This document shows, piece after piece, positions 21,057-31,329 of a stretch of DNA of 64,000 nucleotides (positions are counted from its first letter, which is position 1; every line of letters starts with the position of its first letter). Under the pieces are notes generated by a model. It saw only the letters and a program-made list of their open reading frames with translations. It did not search any database and was not told the origin of the DNA. A program made the translations under genes and the position numbers. Source of the stretch: Symbiodinium kawagutii (Eukaryota > Sar > Dinophyceae > Suessiales > Symbiodiniaceae); NCBI GenBank assembly GCA_009767595.1, contig VSDK01010561.1, positions 143,002 through 207,001 on the forward strand. The letters run 5' to 3'.

Positions 21057-22610
21057 TCAGGAGGTGTTTCCAGTGCCTGGTTTTGGTCCAGGCTCCTTCC
21101 TTTTGCCCTTGCCTTTCTCGTCGCCTTTGCCTTTCTTTCCAGCTCCCTTCACTGCAGCTCCTTTGCCTCCCCAACCGGGAGTGTTCTTCTGCTCGAAGTC
21201 CATCCTGGCATCTTTCTTTGCTGCCTGGAGCTCTGCTTGGCTGGCAATGTTGCTCGACATGCTTGGCGCCAGCTCCAGACGTTCGGCCATCTGCCATGAG
21301 GTCCCCTGTGAGATCCTCTCGAGGCTTTTTAGCCTCTGCACCAAGTAATCTCCAGCTTCGGAGACTCGGCATTGGATCAGCAAGTCGAGAGCTGATCCCA
21401 ACGTTGCCGCCTCCTTCATGGCAGCTCCTGTCAACTTCCCGCCCAATTGTGAGCGGACGTAGCGCAAGCAAACCGGGTTGAGACTCCCTTCTTCTTTGCC
21501 CCAGATCCCCTCTATGTCCTGCAGCGTCCCCTGCATCCTCTGGATCGCCATCGACATGAGGAGACCTGGTGCGTGGCGGTGGAGACGACGAATCTTGCCC
21601 TGGTCCTGCAACACGTCCGTCCCCTCCTCGGAAGTCCCCGTGGATTCTTCTCCATCGCTGCTTGAGCTGCTGCTGCTTGAAGTGCTTCTCCTCTTCCGAC
21701 ATCTCTTTTTTGCATAGGACGCTACCTTCCTCCTTATGCGAGACCGGTGATCCATGCCGGTGCCTCCAAACACTTCCTCTGGCAACTTCTTGGCCACTGT
21801 GCGGCCTCCGTAAGTCCTCCCTGTTCCTTTCTTCTTTTTCTTCTGCTCCCCCTCTAGCACCTCTACGGGAGCGTCTTTTTCCTTGGTTTCCTCTCGGTCT
21901 TTGCTCTTCTTGGACTTCTTCTTCTTCTTGGACTTTTTCTTTTTCTTTCCACTGCTCGATGAACTCGATGACCTCGCTTTCTTTGCTTTTTTCACCTCTT
22001 TCTCGGGAGCTCTTTGCAACTCCCCTCCAGTCATCCCTGCCTGCATCTCCCTCAAGCGGGAGAGTTCGTCTACTTCCGGGAGTTCCATGTTCTTCTCCCA
22101 GCCCAGGCCTGCTTCTTGATCCGTCGGAATCATGCAACCTTTTCTTGCGTGCACCAACCCCGGTGCATGAGGCTCCCCTGGGCAATCGGGAGCGCATAGA
22201 TGTAGTGTCACTTTTTTGTCCTGCACTCCTGTCCCATATCTCAGTAACTCTTCGCTGCTTGTTCCAGTCAGGTGGAGGGTCATTCGCGGACCTCCTTCTT
22301 CGAAGGTGAGCTCTCTCATCCTCCCTGCCAGCTGGCAAGGGCCCCCGAAGTAACTCCCCTCCGTGATTCGGATACGGGAGCCTATCTTGAATGCATCCAA
22401 CCCTAGATTGCAAAGGGTCACTTCCTTTCCTTGTTTGAACCTCTCTTCTGGCTTCCCTTCCTCGGGAGGGACCTCTTCCACCTCCCTGGCACCCGGTCGA
22501 CGCAGTGGAGCTCGAGCTGGACGATGTAGAACTACTCTGCCTCCTCTTGCCTTTGCCTTTGCTTTTGCCTTCCCCTTGGGGATGGCTGCCATTGCCCTCT
22601 TTGGGCTCAT
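21057..22610 (-). CDS. Gag-like protein of the retrotransposon (ORF2)
   Basis: 517 residues from an ATG at 22610. The start codon overlaps the stop of the upstream frame as ATGA, which suggests termination-reinitiation. N-terminal ~50 residues are basic (KGKAKAKAKARGG). Residues ~70-175 look folded and end in a Cys/His-bearing segment (LHLCAPDCPGEPHAPG). Ser-rich and Lys-rich low-complexity blocks follow (SSSSSSGKKKKKSKKKKKS). A helical region at ~340-475 (HAPGLLMSMAIQRM, AGDYLVQRLKSLE, MAERLEL) resembles gag-type regions I associate with dinoflagellate retroelements; I know no enzymatic motif in it. The C-terminus is Gly/Lys-rich and probably binds nucleic acid. There is no CCHC zinc knuckle. 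It ends 42 bases before the first ATG of pol. Calling it gag rests on position and composition. Confidence 0.82.
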   Translation of the reverse strand: MSPKRAMAAIPKGKAKAKAKARGGRVVLHRPARAPLRRPGAREVEEVPPEEGKPEERFKQGKEVTLCNLGLDAFKIGSRIRITEGSYFGGPCQLAGRMRELTFEEGGPRMTLHLTGTSSEELLRYGTGVQDKKVTLHLCAPDCPGEPHAPGLVHARKGCMIPTDQEAGLGWEKNMELPEVDELSRLREMQAGMTGGELQRAPEKEVKKAKKARSSSSSSSGKKKKKSKKKKKSKKSKDREETKEKDAPVEVLEGEQKKKKKGTGRTYGGRTVAKKLPEEVFGGTGMDHRSRIRRKVASYAKKRCRKRRSTSSSSSSSSDGEESTGTSEEGTDVLQDQGKIRRLHRHAPGLLMSMAIQRMQGTLQDIEGIWGKEEGSLNPVCLRYVRSQLGGKLTGAAMKEAATLGSALDLLIQCRVSEAGDYLVQRLKSLERISQGTSWQMAERLELAPSMSSNIASQAELQAAKKDARMDFEQKNTPGWGGKGAAVKGAGKKGKGDEKGKGKRKEPGPKPGTGNTS

Positions 22611-23641
22611 CGCGCCTCCTCTCTACGCTTCTTCCTCTCTGAGCTCGGGCCGTACTGCCTGATGTCACTCCAACGGGCACGGCGAACCTTGCCCTTGGCT
22701 TTGCTCTCGTTGTACTTCCAACCCCAGAATCCTGGTGGTCCTCTGGATGGATGACCTCCTCGGCTGTAGGCCCCCGATGAATACCCGCCTCGGTCAGCTC
22801 CTCGTCGAAGATGAGCTGGTGGAGGATGGTCTGGCTCTCGAGGTTTTCGCAAGTCAGGATTCTCCGCTAACCTGACTCCACTGCTGCTTGGCTCCGGACT
22901 CTCTTCTTCTTCCTCACTTTCCTCAGGGCTTCGCTGGCGACGACTCCTCTTCTCCTTGGGCTCCTCCTCACTACTTTCTCTCCTCCTTCTCTTTTCTCTT
23001 CCGCTGGACCTTGCACTCGCTGAAGCTGGGGGGGACGATTCACGACCACTGGTGTCCCTCCTTGAAGTCTTTTCTCTTTTCTTTCCGCTTTCCTTCTCAC
23101 CTCGGTCCTTATGCTTTTTATCCTTCTTGTCCTTTCGCTTCTTTTCCTTCTCAGCTGCTGGCTCCTTCGATTCCTCTTTTTCTCTCTTTTCCTCAACGGC
23201 TGGTTTTTCGGGAGTTTCTTCTCTCCCTGCACTCTCTTCTTTGCTCTTGTCCTCAGCTTTCTCCCCAGCCTCGGGAGTGGATGCCTCTCTCTGCTCACTC
23301 TCTCGAACGCTCTCGATGCTTCCTGGGTCAAAGTCCGGTTCCTCGACCTTGACCTTTTTCAGTTCCACCTCAGGTTGGTTCTCAGGAGGCTTTTCTCCAA
23401 CCGAGGTGGGTGGTGGTGTGTGCCCTTCTCCCTCTGCCACGGGAGTTTCGGCCACACGTGAAGGGGCAGGAGGATCTCCCTCCAGGCGATCCTAAACCTC
23501 GCTGTGCACCTCACGCAAGCGCCGCAAGACCCAAGACCAGTCTTCGCTGGCCTCAGGAAACTTGTGGCACTCGCGCAAGAGGCGCCTCAAAACCAAGCAG
23601 AGGGCACACCCACAGACGGGAGGACTGTTCCTCCCACTCAT
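22607..23641 (-). CDS. Charged RS/KE-rich gag-like protein (ORF1), broken by one in-frame TAG
   Basis: An ATG at 23641 opens a frame of 49 residues (start MSGRNSPPVCGCALCLV) that stops at TAG, 23494-23492. The same frame then runs on for 294 codons to the TGA at 22609-22607 and contains no ATG; the longest form downstream could only begin at a GTG (23455). This looks like one ~344-residue protein with a single nonsense codon, CAG to TAG being the simplest change, or with a read-through stop. The N-terminal part has closely spaced Cys and His residues (CGCALC, ECHK) that might bind zinc. The rest is acidic, then Lys/Glu-rich, then RS/RR-rich (SGREKRRRRESSEEE), like the charged domains of RNA-binding SR proteins, with a Gly/Tyr-rich tail. 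I cannot name a family. It lies directly after the A1 repeat and its possible splice acceptor. Confidence 0.68.
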
Positions 23642-23644
23642 GAG

Positions 23645-23680
23645 TTGAGCCAAAAGCTGAAGAGAAAAGGAAAAGGTTAG
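23645..23680 (-). promoter_or_regulatory. Possible trans-splice acceptor with leader-like sequence
   Basis: In element sense a pyrimidine tract (CCTTTTCCTTTTCTCTTC) ends in AG at 23658-23657, followed by CTTTTGGCTCAA. The 11 bases TTTTGGCTCAA match the end of the dinoflagellate spliced leader. The first ATG of ORF1 comes 15 bases after the AG. This is the arrangement expected of a 5' trans-splicing site that kept a damaged leader copy. Inferred from pattern only. Confidence 0.45.
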
Positions 23681-23716
23681 CCCTTTATCGTCTTTACTCC
23701 CGAAGACGTAAGTACA
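23646..23716 (-). repeat. Split direct repeat A1 (5' terminus of the retrotransposon)
   Basis: 71 bases identical to A2 at 16036-16106. The right boundary of the element is set by the end of identity at 23716, where a GTATAT microsatellite begins. Confidence 0.95.
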
Positions 23717-24900
23717 TGTATATGTATATGTATATGTATATTGCATTCCATACATTCATACAAATGCACACACTACAAAATGTACATACAGATACAAACA
23801 AACAGGAACCTTAGACTCACAATCCTGGAGATTGTCTCTGCGTCCAATGAGAATCCAACAGAATTTTGTAGGTGCCGCTGTGGCCTCGCTGTGTGGCACT
23901 GTGCTTCCCTGAAACCTTCGAGAGTCTGGGGTCCAAACCTTTGCTGAGCTTGTCGGTCATGCCGCCATTCAGATGTCCAGTGAAGCTATAGGGCTATGCT
24001 TTCCGAACGTGAGTGGAAGGATCTTGAAAATTTGATGAATTCTATTTCGATGCATGGTTCAGAGCAAATCTTGATTGAACATTGGTATCTGGGGAATCAT
24101 TGCTTGTACCATATATATCCATATATGACTAGCTGTGTGTATCTCAGAGCCGCCACAAAGTGCATGCACAGAGAGCTTTGGAATTCTGTAAATCGAGCAA
24201 GAATTTTCGTCCACTGAAACTCCAAACGAGCCGATCCCCCTGCGTTTTTCCATTGTCGCTGTCACTGTGTGGCTGCGAGGTCGCTTCGGATGATGCACGG
24301 AGGGCTTCGGTTTCCTCTGCTGGTCCTTCAGGAGCGCTGGAGACCGAAACATGTGGTGCGGTTGGTTCGTAGCGTGACCCAGTCGATCAAGTTGACCAAT
24401 CTCAAGAAAGGACCCGTGCAGTTTATCTTTGCAAATTAAGCAAAGCTAAGTGCTAAAGGGCTAAAGGATGGTGTTTCACCACCGGGCTTGCGCGGGCCGA
24501 AATAGCTTGGAGCTTCAGTTGATCACAACGGAAGTTCAGGTGCTAGAGCTCATCACCTGCCAGTTCTGCAGTTTACATAGTTTACTGAGTTTAGAACAGA
24601 CAGAAGTCTAGAGCTTTGGAACTGCTTTGGAACAGCTTTGCAGGTTTCATCTCTGTCGCAAGGCTAAGGAACCAGCAGTCCCCGGGCCACCACTGCTCGA
24701 TCCTGGCACCCACATGAATTTGTTAAAAATCAGATCACAAGGGCAGAATTCAACAGGAGCACTTGATTCAAACAAGTCTCTCGAACATGGTAAGAAAAAA
24801 TAGAAACCTGAGGGTGGAACGAAAGCCAGCACCCTTTTTTGCACAGCGGGGTGAGTTGGGTAAGCTGGTTTGCTGTTCCTGAAAGCATCACCCACCTTCG
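23717..24900. other. Unassigned DNA right of the retroelement
   Basis: It begins with a GTATAT microsatellite (23717-23745). Several short frames exist (for example 24059-24352 minus), but none has a recognisable domain or consistent exon borders. Confidence 0.4.
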
Positions 24901-24939
24901 AAGCTTTAGGCAAAGTGCTGGCGACGCAGGCACCAGGCA

Positions 24940-25530
24940 CTATCGTTCAGGGACAGTAACTTTACTGTGCTGCTCTAAACATATGCAGGTACCAACGCTG
25001 ACACACTGCAAATTTAGTGAGCCTAAGGGCAGGCAGACAGAGGTACCAAAGTTTAGGCACAGCAGTTTGAATGGCAAGGTACAAAATGGTATGAGATGGT
25101 ACAAGACGGTACAAGCATGTGGGCGCAATCTTTTGTGCCTAAAGCATCTACAGGCACGGATGCAGTAAGGTTTAGGCACAGCAGTCTTGGTGCCAAAGAT
25201 ACCTCACACGCTGAGGGTCTGAATGTACCTCAGGAAAAAAACATGCAGATAGCGTTTAAGCGCAGCGGTTTGACAGCGCTGAAGATGCATCCACAAAGGT
25301 TTGGACACAGCATTTAGGCAGGGAAATTTAAATGTGCCTACGGAAAGGCCGTGCTGGTAGGGTGTTTGACAGAACAATGTATCAAGAGCACAGGCAAGTC
25401 GTGCTGGTTAGGCACATCAGCCCTACCTGCCCAAACACAAACACATCCAGGCGCAACCATTCAGGCATCACACTTTGAAAATGCCTGTAGTAACAGTAAG
25501 AGTCAGCCTCTTAGGCGCAACAAGTTTCAT
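24940..25530 (+). repeat. Degenerate minisatellite with core TTTAGGCACAGCAGTTTG
   Basis: Variants of the core recur at about 25053, 25171, 25255, 25301, 25404 and 25512 with uneven spacing of 50-120 bases. GGTAC words occur between them. No coding frame follows the period. Confidence 0.65.
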
Positions 25531-26084
25531 GCACCCAAGAGTAGAAAGACGAGAAGTCTACCACGGGCAAAGGAGCGGAACAGGTGTGTGTGTGTGTGTG
25601 CTCGACGGTTTGAAAGTCTGGCAGTGGCAGTGACATAATTTCGATCATTCAACGAAAATTGCAGCCAACTGGAGAAACAGGTGTGTATGCCGCTATGCTC
25701 TTGATGGATGTAGTTTGTTTGTTTTATCGAAAATGTGTTGGAAAGAGTACCTTGCAGTCTGGAGAAAAAGGGTTGCTGCGAAACAGATCGTGCCTAAGAC
25801 AGGACACCAAACCTTCTTGATACCAGTTGCACCCCACTGAGTCAGTATGGTTGCACCAAAAGAGGCTGTGAAGGCCAAGAAAAATAGTGTAAATTTCGGG
25901 CATTTAGACACGTCGTTCTGTCTCTGCAACCACATACCATGGCCTGTATGACCTGCACATGTTTCTCCTTCCTAGGACGTGGGTTGGGGCAGATCAAGTG
26001 CCCAACCTGGGATCCTTAAAAACCCCAGGGACTTCCACAAACCATGGGACATTCAAAGAAACACACAGCCTATGTATGCCTATC

Positions 26085-26137
26085 TATGTATGCCTAGGTG
26101 GATGCCTATGTGGATGCCTATGTGGATGCCTATGTGG
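26085..26137 (+). repeat. Short 12-base tandem repeat (GGATGCCTATGT)
   Basis: Three perfect copies and one or two degenerate flanking copies. Confidence 0.85.
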
Positions 26138-26799
26138 TCAGAAAAACTTGTTTTGTTATCTGTGTCTGTAGGTATCGCGGCATCAGGACCTGGTATTGAC
26201 TGGAACCATTCAACTTCTTATGTTGTGAATTAGGTCATTATTAGGTCATTATTAGGTGCCTAGTTGGTTTCCTATGACACAAAGGGGAAAGGGGTTGCTT
26301 TGGTTGCTCAAAACTAGAGGCTTAAAGTGATCACTGCCAAACACGTCATGAAAGTTTCATTCGCACTGTGTCCTTACTACTTGTACTGTTAACATATATA
26401 AGATGATGTGGATTTAGATTGCCCACAAATTCTTGCAATGGTGAATTTCAGATATTGACCCTTGAAACCTCCGGTGATCGGATGGTGCCGCTGACCGGGA
26501 TGGATTGCGACCTTCGCTTTGTATCCTCAAAGGCTGATTCCCAGAAGGTCCCATGTGGATCTCCCCCTGATCTGCAGTCTTCATCCATGCTCGTCGATGC
26601 AAAAACAATGCCCTTGGATCGACAAAGAGCTGGGGGACCCAGCAGTTCCCCTGAGACACCAAGAGATGGGACCTGAGAGTTCCTTAATTTCTTATGACCA
26701 GATTTGAATATGTTGTGTCGGTTCCTGTGACAAGTATATATAGATGTTGGCGGTGTAAGTGTCAAAGATCCTTGGGGTGTGGACATCATCGATTTCAAG

Positions 26800-26995
26800 C
26801 ACATCAGTATCCTGACTGCGGGGAGTGGGGTCCATGATAACAAATCATATTCACTAGAAGAGTTGTCCACTGCTGACACATGTTTTTCGACTGACAACTA
26901 CGATACTACTACATTGTCATATCCTGACTGCGGGAAGTATGGCTCGAAGTGATGTTCATTAGAAGAATTGTCCAACATAACATCTGCAAAACTAG
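26800..26995. repeat. Imperfect tandem duplication, ~115-base period
   Basis: Both 26808-26875 and 26924-26985 read ATCCTGACTGCGGGRAGT, then TTCAYTAGAAGARTTGTCCA. On the minus strand both encode DNSS(N/S)E, but a length difference puts the rest of the unit in different frames. A DNA-level duplication is therefore more likely than a protein repeat. Confidence 0.6.
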
Positions 26996-27560
26996 CATCA
27001 ATAAAGCTGACCCTATCTGACCCTTGTGAAAGACCTATTGCAAGGAACCCTCCCAAGAAACAGCGCAAACAAAAAGGATGCTGGGACACGCGCCTGAGAG
27101 GAATCGATAGCCCATCGTCAATTGGCCCAGTGGTACATGACCACGAGAAGGCCCAAAGACACATCAAGGCACATCCTCAAGTCTCCTCATCCTCATCCTC
27201 ATCCCAGGTGACGAGATTTGGAGGTCTGACCCTGCCAAACTCAGAGGCCACTCACTTCGTTTGCAGGAAATGGAACTCCATACATACATTACATACACGT
27301 TTATGTATAATCATATGGATAATGTATATTATATACATATTCAATTATTCTTCTTGTGCATCTGTTTATCTATTTCATCTCTGAATATTTACACATACTG
27401 AATGCTGCAAGCAAACCGCGAGGATGGTGACCTGTTCGATCTTGCTCGACTCCGATATGTCAGAGGAATTGTCAATACCTGGTACTCGATTCGTACATGA
27501 TTGCAGAGGCTGTTTGAAGTACGAATCGACAGCACAGGCAGTGAAGGGACGAAGCGACAC

Positions 27561-27671
27561 ATTGCGTGTTCCAAAGATGCGCCTTCCTCGGTGTCCTGCA
27601 GCATTTCAAAGGCATTCTTGAGGACGTTTCTGGCCACGAACTCCTCTGCCAAAGATGCCAAGCTATTGGAG
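27561..27671 (-). CDS. Candidate exon, helical protein of unknown function
   Basis: Between a CAG acceptor and a GTGTCG donor the minus strand encodes an amphipathic stretch (SLASLAEEFVARNVLKNAFE, continuing MLQDTEEGASLEHA). Length is 111 bases. Residue composition looks like real protein, unlike most frames nearby. No flanking exon could be joined to it with confidence and I know no homologous family. Confidence 0.27.
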
Positions 27672-27714
27672 CTGAATGTTGCTGAGGGTCACTCAACGGA
27701 TCATGGGGCGGCAA

Positions 27715-27760
27715 GCCGTCGGTCAGTCGGTCAGTCGGTCAGTCGGTCAATCAGTTAGCA
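27715..27760 (+). repeat. (GGTCAGTC)n microsatellite
   Basis: About five units of an eight-base repeat. Confidence 0.85.
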
Positions 27761-29220
27761 AGGCAGCGAGCCAGCCAGTCATAGATACAATTTGGTACAA
27801 TCTAATAGATACCGAATGCTGAACGCAAGTCCTTTTCAGTGTACCAACAATTTGCAAGCCTTGCCCAAATCGAGCTATCAATTGACAAACACTTGCCCCA
27901 AGTGGAAATTCATGAGCCGATGACCCCACATCTATAGTTGGAGGGTCTGTTGTGAGAGAAACAGAATGCAGAAAATAAGTTTGGGAAAGAGATCGAGTGA
28001 GAGAGGTTGTCAAAACAATTCGAACAATGAGATGGAGCGAGTAAGATAATCGGGGAGCTGAGATGGGATGTCGAAGACAAGTTGAATGATTAGAGATTGA
28101 ATGATGTGAGTAAGTTTGTGTGCGATAGTCAGAGTACTGATATGGATCGAGAGAGGTCTGCCACTGCATCAGAGAAGGAGGACAGGTACAGAAAGGTTGC
28201 ATAAGGAAGTTATAGAAAGGTTGATACGCCAAGCGACGTCAAGTGCTGACATGAAATGCTGCTGGAAGCTGGAAACGCTGAGTGCAAAAGTAGAGTGGGA
28301 TTGCGTGAGGGTGAGGAGATCTAGTAGAGGTCAAATGAATAAGGAACTCAGTGACGAAGGTTTTGTAAGGGCCGTTGGGTGAGAAAAACAAAGGCTGTGA
28401 GCAGGCTAAGTGAGTCGCGTTGGAGCGGAACGTTGTGGAAGGGAAATACATCAGGGAGCAACAAGTGCTGCACCTACCATGAAAATTTAAACACCAAAGC
28501 AGAAACCCATACGCGTTCGTATGTGCAAGTTTTCGACGCAGCCTAAAAAGAGAAGCGATGCGAGAGAGCGCTACGCAGGCAACAGCAGTCGGGCGCCAAA
28601 CGCTGCACCCGCAAAAACGCAGTTGCCTCAAGCGTATCAACTCGGCCAAAGCAGCACAGTGACCCATATGTCCAGACAGGACCAAAGACATCAGCAGAAG
28701 CAATACAGACATAGAAAGACATACAGTCTTCACTAAGCTTCTTCTCTATTCAATTCCATCGAGCAAACTGTGATCAACTGCAACTTTTCGCAAGGTCTTA
28801 CAATGCTAGAAACGAGGCATGCAATAGGGATGACTGCGCAAACAGCAAAAAGCAAGGTCTCTGGATACCAATGGACTTTGCAATGATTTTGGCATGTCAA
28901 TATACAGTATAACTAATAAATCATAATTCGTCATTAAGATAAGCCATTCGACGCAGCAGCGTTGCGCTGTGTGTAGTAGAGGTTGGGTATGACAGTGCTG
29001 ATGAGGAAAGAATCTGCCAATCATACTGCGATCAACAAATGGTAGGTAGTCTGGGACCGTGCTGAATCAAGATTAATTTGGATGTACTGTCAAACATTGA
29101 ACATGTCAGTCTATACATGCATACATACGTACAGCATAGCACGGCACAGCACATTGCAGCGCAGTGTCTTTCATTTCTTTATTTACAAACCTACATTGAT
29201 CAAGACATGAATGCTTACCT
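27760..29220. other. Unassigned DNA
   Basis: Purine-rich on the plus strand between 27950 and 28450 (GAGAGA-, GATTGAATGA-like words). No exon or RNA gene recognised. Confidence 0.35.
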
Positions 29221-29221
29221 A

Positions 29222-29830
29222 CGTGCATTACATTACATTACATGACATGACATGACATGACATTACATTACATTTCGTTACATTCTGTTACATTACATTA
29301 CATCACATTACATTACATTCTGCTACATTACAGTACATTACATTACATTACATTACAATCCATTACATTCCATTCCATTCCATTCCATTGCATCGCTTTG
29401 CATTGCATTGCATTACATTACATGACATCACATTACATTACATTACATACACACATACATACATCCATACAACCATCCATACAACCATCCATACAACCAT
29501 ACAACCATCCATCCATCCATCCATCCATCCATCCATCCATCCATCCATCCATCCATCCATCCGTAAATACACAATATAGCACAACACAAGATTACATAAG
29601 ATTACGTTACATTACATTACATTACATAACATTACATTACATTACATTGCATTACATGACATTACATTGCATCAAATTATATTACATTACATTCAATAGC
29701 ATAACATACATATCTACATGCCTACCAGTACATGCCTACATACCTACATACCTACCTACATATAAGGACACATAGATACATAGATAAACAGATACATCGA
29801 TACATGGATACACAAATAGGTAGATAGATA
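29222..29830 (+). repeat. TTACA pentanucleotide array with nested ATCC and GATA arrays
   Basis: TTACA units and CATGA/CATTC variants span 29227-29450 and 29590-29700. They flank an (ATCC)n block at 29465-29562 and a (TAGA)n/(TACC)n end at 29740-29830. The 172-codon frame of repeated THYITLHYI is an artefact. Confidence 0.95.
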
Positions 29831-30172
29831 GATACACAATGTGAGGATCCCACAGTCCTGCATGAAATCATCAGGGCCAGAGCTGCATGACATCTCTTCC
29901 ACCGGAGAATATCCTCATCTCAACTCACTTCTTGCCAACAGAAAACTCAGTAGAGAAAACTCACACAAACCAATCAAACCCATAAATGAAAGAGAAGAGG
30001 AGATAACTTGACTATAAGCCAGGATAGCAAGAAAAGCAGCACAATGTTTGCTCCAAGATGTTCTGTCTTTTTCTGAAAGCCTTTCTGTGTGTATATACAT
30101 TCTTGTTTGCAGCCTCTCTGAGCCACAATCATCCACAACCTAGATATTGTTTGCATTTTCGCAGAATCGTTT

Positions 30173-30278
30173 TAGAAGCAGAGCCCTTCACAAAAAAGAG
30201 ATTTATTGCTCTGAGGGGCTCTCTTGAAGATTTTGGTAAAACTTTTTGGGAGATCGAGACCCAATACAGAAAGGTCAA
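30173..30278 (+). CDS. Weak exon candidate (plus strand)
   Basis: Between an AG at the end of TTTTCGCAG and a GT after CAGAAAG the plus strand encodes ordinary-looking protein (EAEPFTKKRFIALRGSLEDF, then GKTFWEIETQYRK). An upstream ATG frame would add a hydrophobic leader. There is no family assignment and no confirmed neighbouring exon. Confidence 0.22.
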
Positions 30279-31329
30279 GGCATGTCCAGGCTCAAGTCAA
30301 AAGCAACATAATGAGAGGACGTGTTGAAAACATCTTTTTCTTCTTTTCTTTATCTTCCTTGATCTTCTTTTCCTTTCAGCTTTTTAGTGTTCTTCTTTTT
30401 CTTAATCTTCCTTCAATTTCCTTCATCTTCTCTTGCTTTGTGTTCTCTTTTTCTTTTCTTCCCTAGCAACCAGGAGCTCGAGACCGGTTCTGGGAACCGT
30501 GTCGAAGGGACCATGGGATGCACCCCAGAGGCGCGACCCGGAGGCATGAGAAAAACATGAAAAAAGAACAAGACAAAAATGACAATTTTATGAGTAAGAA
30601 AAATAGATTTAAAAAATGAATTTGATAGATACGCAATAAGAAGAAAGAAACAAAGAGTCGAGAGATTTTGCGAGCCTTACAGCCAATCAAATCTGGAATC
30701 TCAAAGTCACGAAAGCCAAATAGCAAACCAGGCTCCAAGAAAAGAAGATTCTCCAAATTGAACACCGCATAACATCAATTTGAGAGGCTTTGGTGGCACA
30801 CTGTGGAGAACACCTGGGAGCTTGCGCCTCCATTCTGAGCCTTTTGAATAACCGCTCTGTTCTTCGGTTGGGTTAAAGACTCCTGTCAGCAACGTCTCAC
30901 CGTTGTTCAAAGCCTATCCAGGATGACTTGTTTGCAAATTTTGCCACAGCTGCCCTGTGTTTCTATTATCGACATACAAAGACTGTCTTTCTCTCTTCTA
31001 CTCAAAGAGTTTGAAAGACTGAAATTTGGTCTTCACCTGTCGAGTTTGGGGCCCACCTCCTTGACTTCTTTGGGAGGTGCCTTTTCCTAGGTGCATAAGA
31101 TATAAGGAAGGCAAGGTGCAAGGAAGGAATTGGAAAGGGATAAGGAGGGCATGAGAAAGGCACTGGGGTGCATTGAAAATCATGCAAACGTAAACTGTGA
31201 ATTGACACAGACTGAAGGTCCCCAGCCTCAAGATCATGATTCTTCCCTGCTGCAAGCCTCATGTTTTTTGCGATGTCAGACTCTCAGCCAGGTAAAGTTA
31301 AAGACTATCTATGCCTCGGTCTGTAAGAC

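Larger units (their letters stand above)
15700..23716 (-). mobile_element. Complete YR (DIRS/PAT/Ngaro-like) retrotransposon with an embedded DNA methyltransferase
   Basis: An 8017-base element, transcribed on the minus strand. In its own sense the order is repeat A1, gag-like ORFs, pol, tyrosine recombinase, repeat B1, A2, B2. That is the split-direct-repeat plan known for PAT- and Ngaro-type YR retrotransposons. A1 and A2 are identical over 71 bases; B1 and B2 differ at one base in 313. The A2/B1 junction is the two outer ends joined, sharing one A, as expected of a circular intermediate. No target duplication is seen, which fits recombinase-mediated insertion. RT, RNase H, methyltransferase and recombinase catalytic motifs are present. 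The cytosine methyltransferase is the departure from classical DIRS elements, which carry an adenine-methylase-like domain. Retrotransposons with cytosine methyltransferases have been reported from dinoflagellates, so the class is known. Near-identical repeats imply recent insertion, but an in-frame TAG and a variant RT motif leave activity open. Confidence 0.95.

Noticed and set aside
21569..22309. 246-codon plus frame antisense to the gag ORF
   Set aside because: Shadow of the Ser/Lys-rich coding sequence on the other strand.
22867..23495. Plus- and minus-strand frames of 150-180 codons overlapping ORF1
   Set aside because: Shadows caused by the low-complexity Lys/Glu/Ser/Arg codons of ORF1.
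27715..27760. Regular repeat considered as a CRISPR-like array; also other tandem arrays in the window
   Set aside because: Units are contiguous microsatellites without unique spacers, in a eukaryotic genome.
29257..29775. 172-codon plus frame THYITLHYI
   Set aside because: Product of the TTACA pentanucleotide array.
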